Positions 6,688 to 7,987 of a stretch of 7,987 bases of DNA are shown in pieces (the first letter of the stretch is position 1; every line of letters starts with the position of its first letter). Source of the stretch: Aphodosoma sp044433285 (GTDB taxonomy: Bacteria > Bacteroidota > Bacteroidia > Bacteroidales > Paludibacteraceae); assembly GCA_044433285.1 (NCBI GenBank), contig JAWXTU010000105.1:1-7987 (forward strand). Direction: 5' to 3'. The position numbers and the translations under genes were made by a program. The notes beneath the pieces were generated by a model. It was not told the origin of the DNA. It made no database searches and saw only the letters and a program-made list of their open reading frames with translations.

Positions 6688-7689
6688 TTATTTTTTTAAA
6701 ATATGAAGATACTCAATAGTTGATTGAGCTTTGTGGTTGCGATTTTCAGTTTTATCAGCTTTAAAACGTTGATATTCTTGTTCTACCACATCATATTCTC
6801 CATATTTGGACATAATTGTTTTTATTTCATCAAATGACATTAATCCCTCATTATTATATGAGAGGAATATGTATTTGAAATTTGCATTTTTAATGAGTGA
6901 TTCAAATTCTGTCTTTACAGTTTTAGAGGTGCAATATTTCGATTTTGAATATTCTCGTAGTCCTGTCTTACCTTTTGGTGTGAAATCTTTATATTCTGCT
7001 ATTGTGTTGAGTAGGTGATAGTTTGCACCGTATTGTCGAGCATTGTATGGTGGGTCTAAATATAAAATATCTCCCTCTATTTTATTTATTAATATATTTG
7101 CATCCTCATTGTATACCTCGTGTTCGTTAAAGTTGCATTCATAAATAGCAGGCTGTAGAATAAGCTCTTTTGAGGCAGATTTTTTTATTTGTTTAAGAAA
7201 TGCGCCATATACAGAAGCTGTATTTGCTAGTTTATCCGCACATTCCAAAAGGCTACACAATAAGAAATAGTAACAGTTATCATCTATTACATTATTATCT
7301 TTCCAATTTTCTATATGTGTTCTGATCGCATCTATTTTCATTCCGTTATCGTCAGAAAAATATTGTCGTTCTGTTCCTCCACCTACGCAGTAATTTTTAT
7401 AAATAAACCCATCATTTACAAAGCCTATAGCATTCAATTTATTGATTAATTCATCTGTATTTGCTATTGGAGTATGATTTCCTATATAGTTTTTATTTAA
7501 TACGTAGCTATAATATTCAATATCGTTGGCTATAACTTTACTAACAGAAGTTTTGAAACTTCTGCCAACAATACCTGTTCCTGCAAAAATATCGCAGAAA
7601 ACTTTATCCGATAAGTCTTCTCCAACTACATCTTTTATAGTTTTATGTATGAAAGGTAGTAGTTTGTATTTAGAGCCAATATAATTCAT
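6688..7689 (-). CDS. D12-class DNA N6-adenine methyltransferase of a second R-M module
   Basis: A 333-residue alpha-class adenine methyltransferase. Motif X is NYIGSKYKLLPFI (2-14), motif I FCDIFAGTGIVG (31-42), motif II NDIEYY (55-60), then a recognition region of about 145 residues, and catalytic motif IV YLDPPYN (210-216) continuing ARQYGANYHLLNTIA (217-231). FLSYNNEGLMS (275-285) is the next conserved block. The FAGTG and RQYGANYH signatures differ from the Dam-like protein at 2527-3660, so the two are distinct subfamilies, not duplicates. The group includes type II methyltransferases such as M.NlaIII-like and type IIS enzymes. The gene starts five bases after the stop of the endonuclease fragment at the window edge, its probable partner, and ends 13 bases before the glycosyltransferase. 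Like the other R-M genes it is A/T-rich. The recognition site is unknown. Confidence 0.9.
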   Translation of the reverse strand: MNYIGSKYKLLPFIHKTIKDVVGEDLSDKVFCDIFAGTGIVGRSFKTSVSKVIANDIEYYSYVLNKNYIGNHTPIANTDELINKLNAIGFVNDGFIYKNYCVGGGTERQYFSDDNGMKIDAIRTHIENWKDNNVIDDNCYYFLLCSLLECADKLANTASVYGAFLKQIKKSASKELILQPAIYECNFNEHEVYNEDANILINKIEGDILYLDPPYNARQYGANYHLLNTIAEYKDFTPKGKTGLREYSKSKYCTSKTVKTEFESLIKNANFKYIFLSYNNEGLMSFDEIKTIMSKYGEYDVVEQEYQRFKADKTENRNHKAQSTIEYLHILKK

Positions 7690-7694
7690 AATAT

Positions 7695-7987
7695 TTAATC
7701 TTCTGGATATAATTTTTTCATTATATCCTCTGTAACTTCTTTACTTATTCTTTGTACACACGCTTTTCTATATTCTACTGGGTCATATTGATAGCACCCG
7801 ACGCATCCAAGTTCATTTGTGTAATCTTCATCTCCTTTGTAAAAAGGATAAGGATTCCCTTTTATATTTTTAGCGTTCCAGCGTATGTTACTCTCTTTAC
7901 ATCTTTTACAAATTTGTCTCTTTACATCATTTGCAGCTTTGCAAAGTGGTTGAAAATCTTCAAGTCTTTGACTCTCTAAATTTGATA
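7695..7987 (-). CDS. HNH-type type II restriction endonuclease, C-terminal fragment (cut by window edge)
   Basis: The minus-strand frame starting at 7985 is open for 96 residues to a TAA at 7697-7695; the start lies beyond the window. The opening SNLESQRLEDFQPLCKAAND resembles the tail of an HNH (beta-beta-alpha-metal) nuclease core, where a D/N-rich loop leads into DFQxLCxxxNDxKRQ. After it come CKRC (26-29) and CVGC (61-64), a pair of CxxC knuckles likely to hold zinc. The segment KGNPYPFYKGDEDYTNELGC lies between them. I associate this end with type II restriction endonucleases encoded next to D12 methyltransferases, and the five-base gap to such a gene supports that. The catalytic His and most of the HNH core are outside the window, so the nuclease call rests on the tail and on context. 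Confidence 0.65.
   Translation of the reverse strand, partial: SNLESQRLEDFQPLCKAANDVKRQICKRCKESNIRWNAKNIKGNPYPFYKGDEDYTNELGCVGCYQYDPVEYRKACVQRISKEVTEDIMKKLYPED

Noticed and set aside
7752..7979. 75-residue plus-strand open frame at the right edge
   Set aside because: It is antisense to the restriction endonuclease tail with its two CxxC motifs, which is the convincing frame.

Overview
The window looks like chromosomal DNA of a Bacteroidota species, probably order Bacteroidales. The grounds are protein style (a PagL-like outer-membrane protein ending in a conserved THxxxAxxIEWGIGY block, and a tandem GT-A glycosyltransferase with a CWNTG...LDSDD core), the lack of clear Shine-Dalgarno sequences before the genes, and A/T-rich translation starts. 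Genus cannot be fixed from the sequence alone.

Layout. (1) 1-545, plus strand: 3' end of a small beta-barrel gene resembling PagL/acyloxyacyl hydrolase. (2) 546-599: a short convergent gap full of palindromes, probably a two-way terminator. (3) 600-2297, minus strand: a full-length fused ftcD (glutamate formimidoyltransferase plus formimidoyl-THF cyclodeaminase) of the histidine/folate one-carbon pathway. (4) 2298-2526: a 229-base gap dominated by a perfect 20-bp inverted repeat enclosing 169 bases, either a small non-autonomous mobile element or an invertible segment. (5) 2527-5185, minus strand: a compact type II restriction-modification module, read in the order endonuclease (possibly TdeIII/MjaII-like), beta-class adenine methyltransferase, Dam-like D12 methyltransferase, with a 4-base overlap and a 2-base gap. 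(6) 5196-6674, minus strand: a two-domain family 2 glycosyltransferase. (7) 6688-7987, minus strand: a second R-M module, a D12-class adenine methyltransferase preceded by the C-terminal 96 residues of what looks like a zinc-binding HNH-type restriction endonuclease cut by the window edge.

How they fit. All six genes from 7987 down to 2527 lie on the minus strand with gaps of at most 13 bases or overlaps, so they could be co-transcribed. Base composition, though, suggests a mosaic. The R-M genes are A/T-rich (for example 18 G/C in the 60 bases at 3001-3060), while the glycosyltransferase and ftcD are richer (26 of 60 at 6001-6060; 34 of 60 at 2041-2100). The simplest reading is a resident surface-glycan gene flanked on both sides by acquired DNA-defence modules, with the inverted-repeat segment at the junction between the defence region and ftcD. 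There is no integrase, transposase, tRNA, rRNA or CRISPR array in view.
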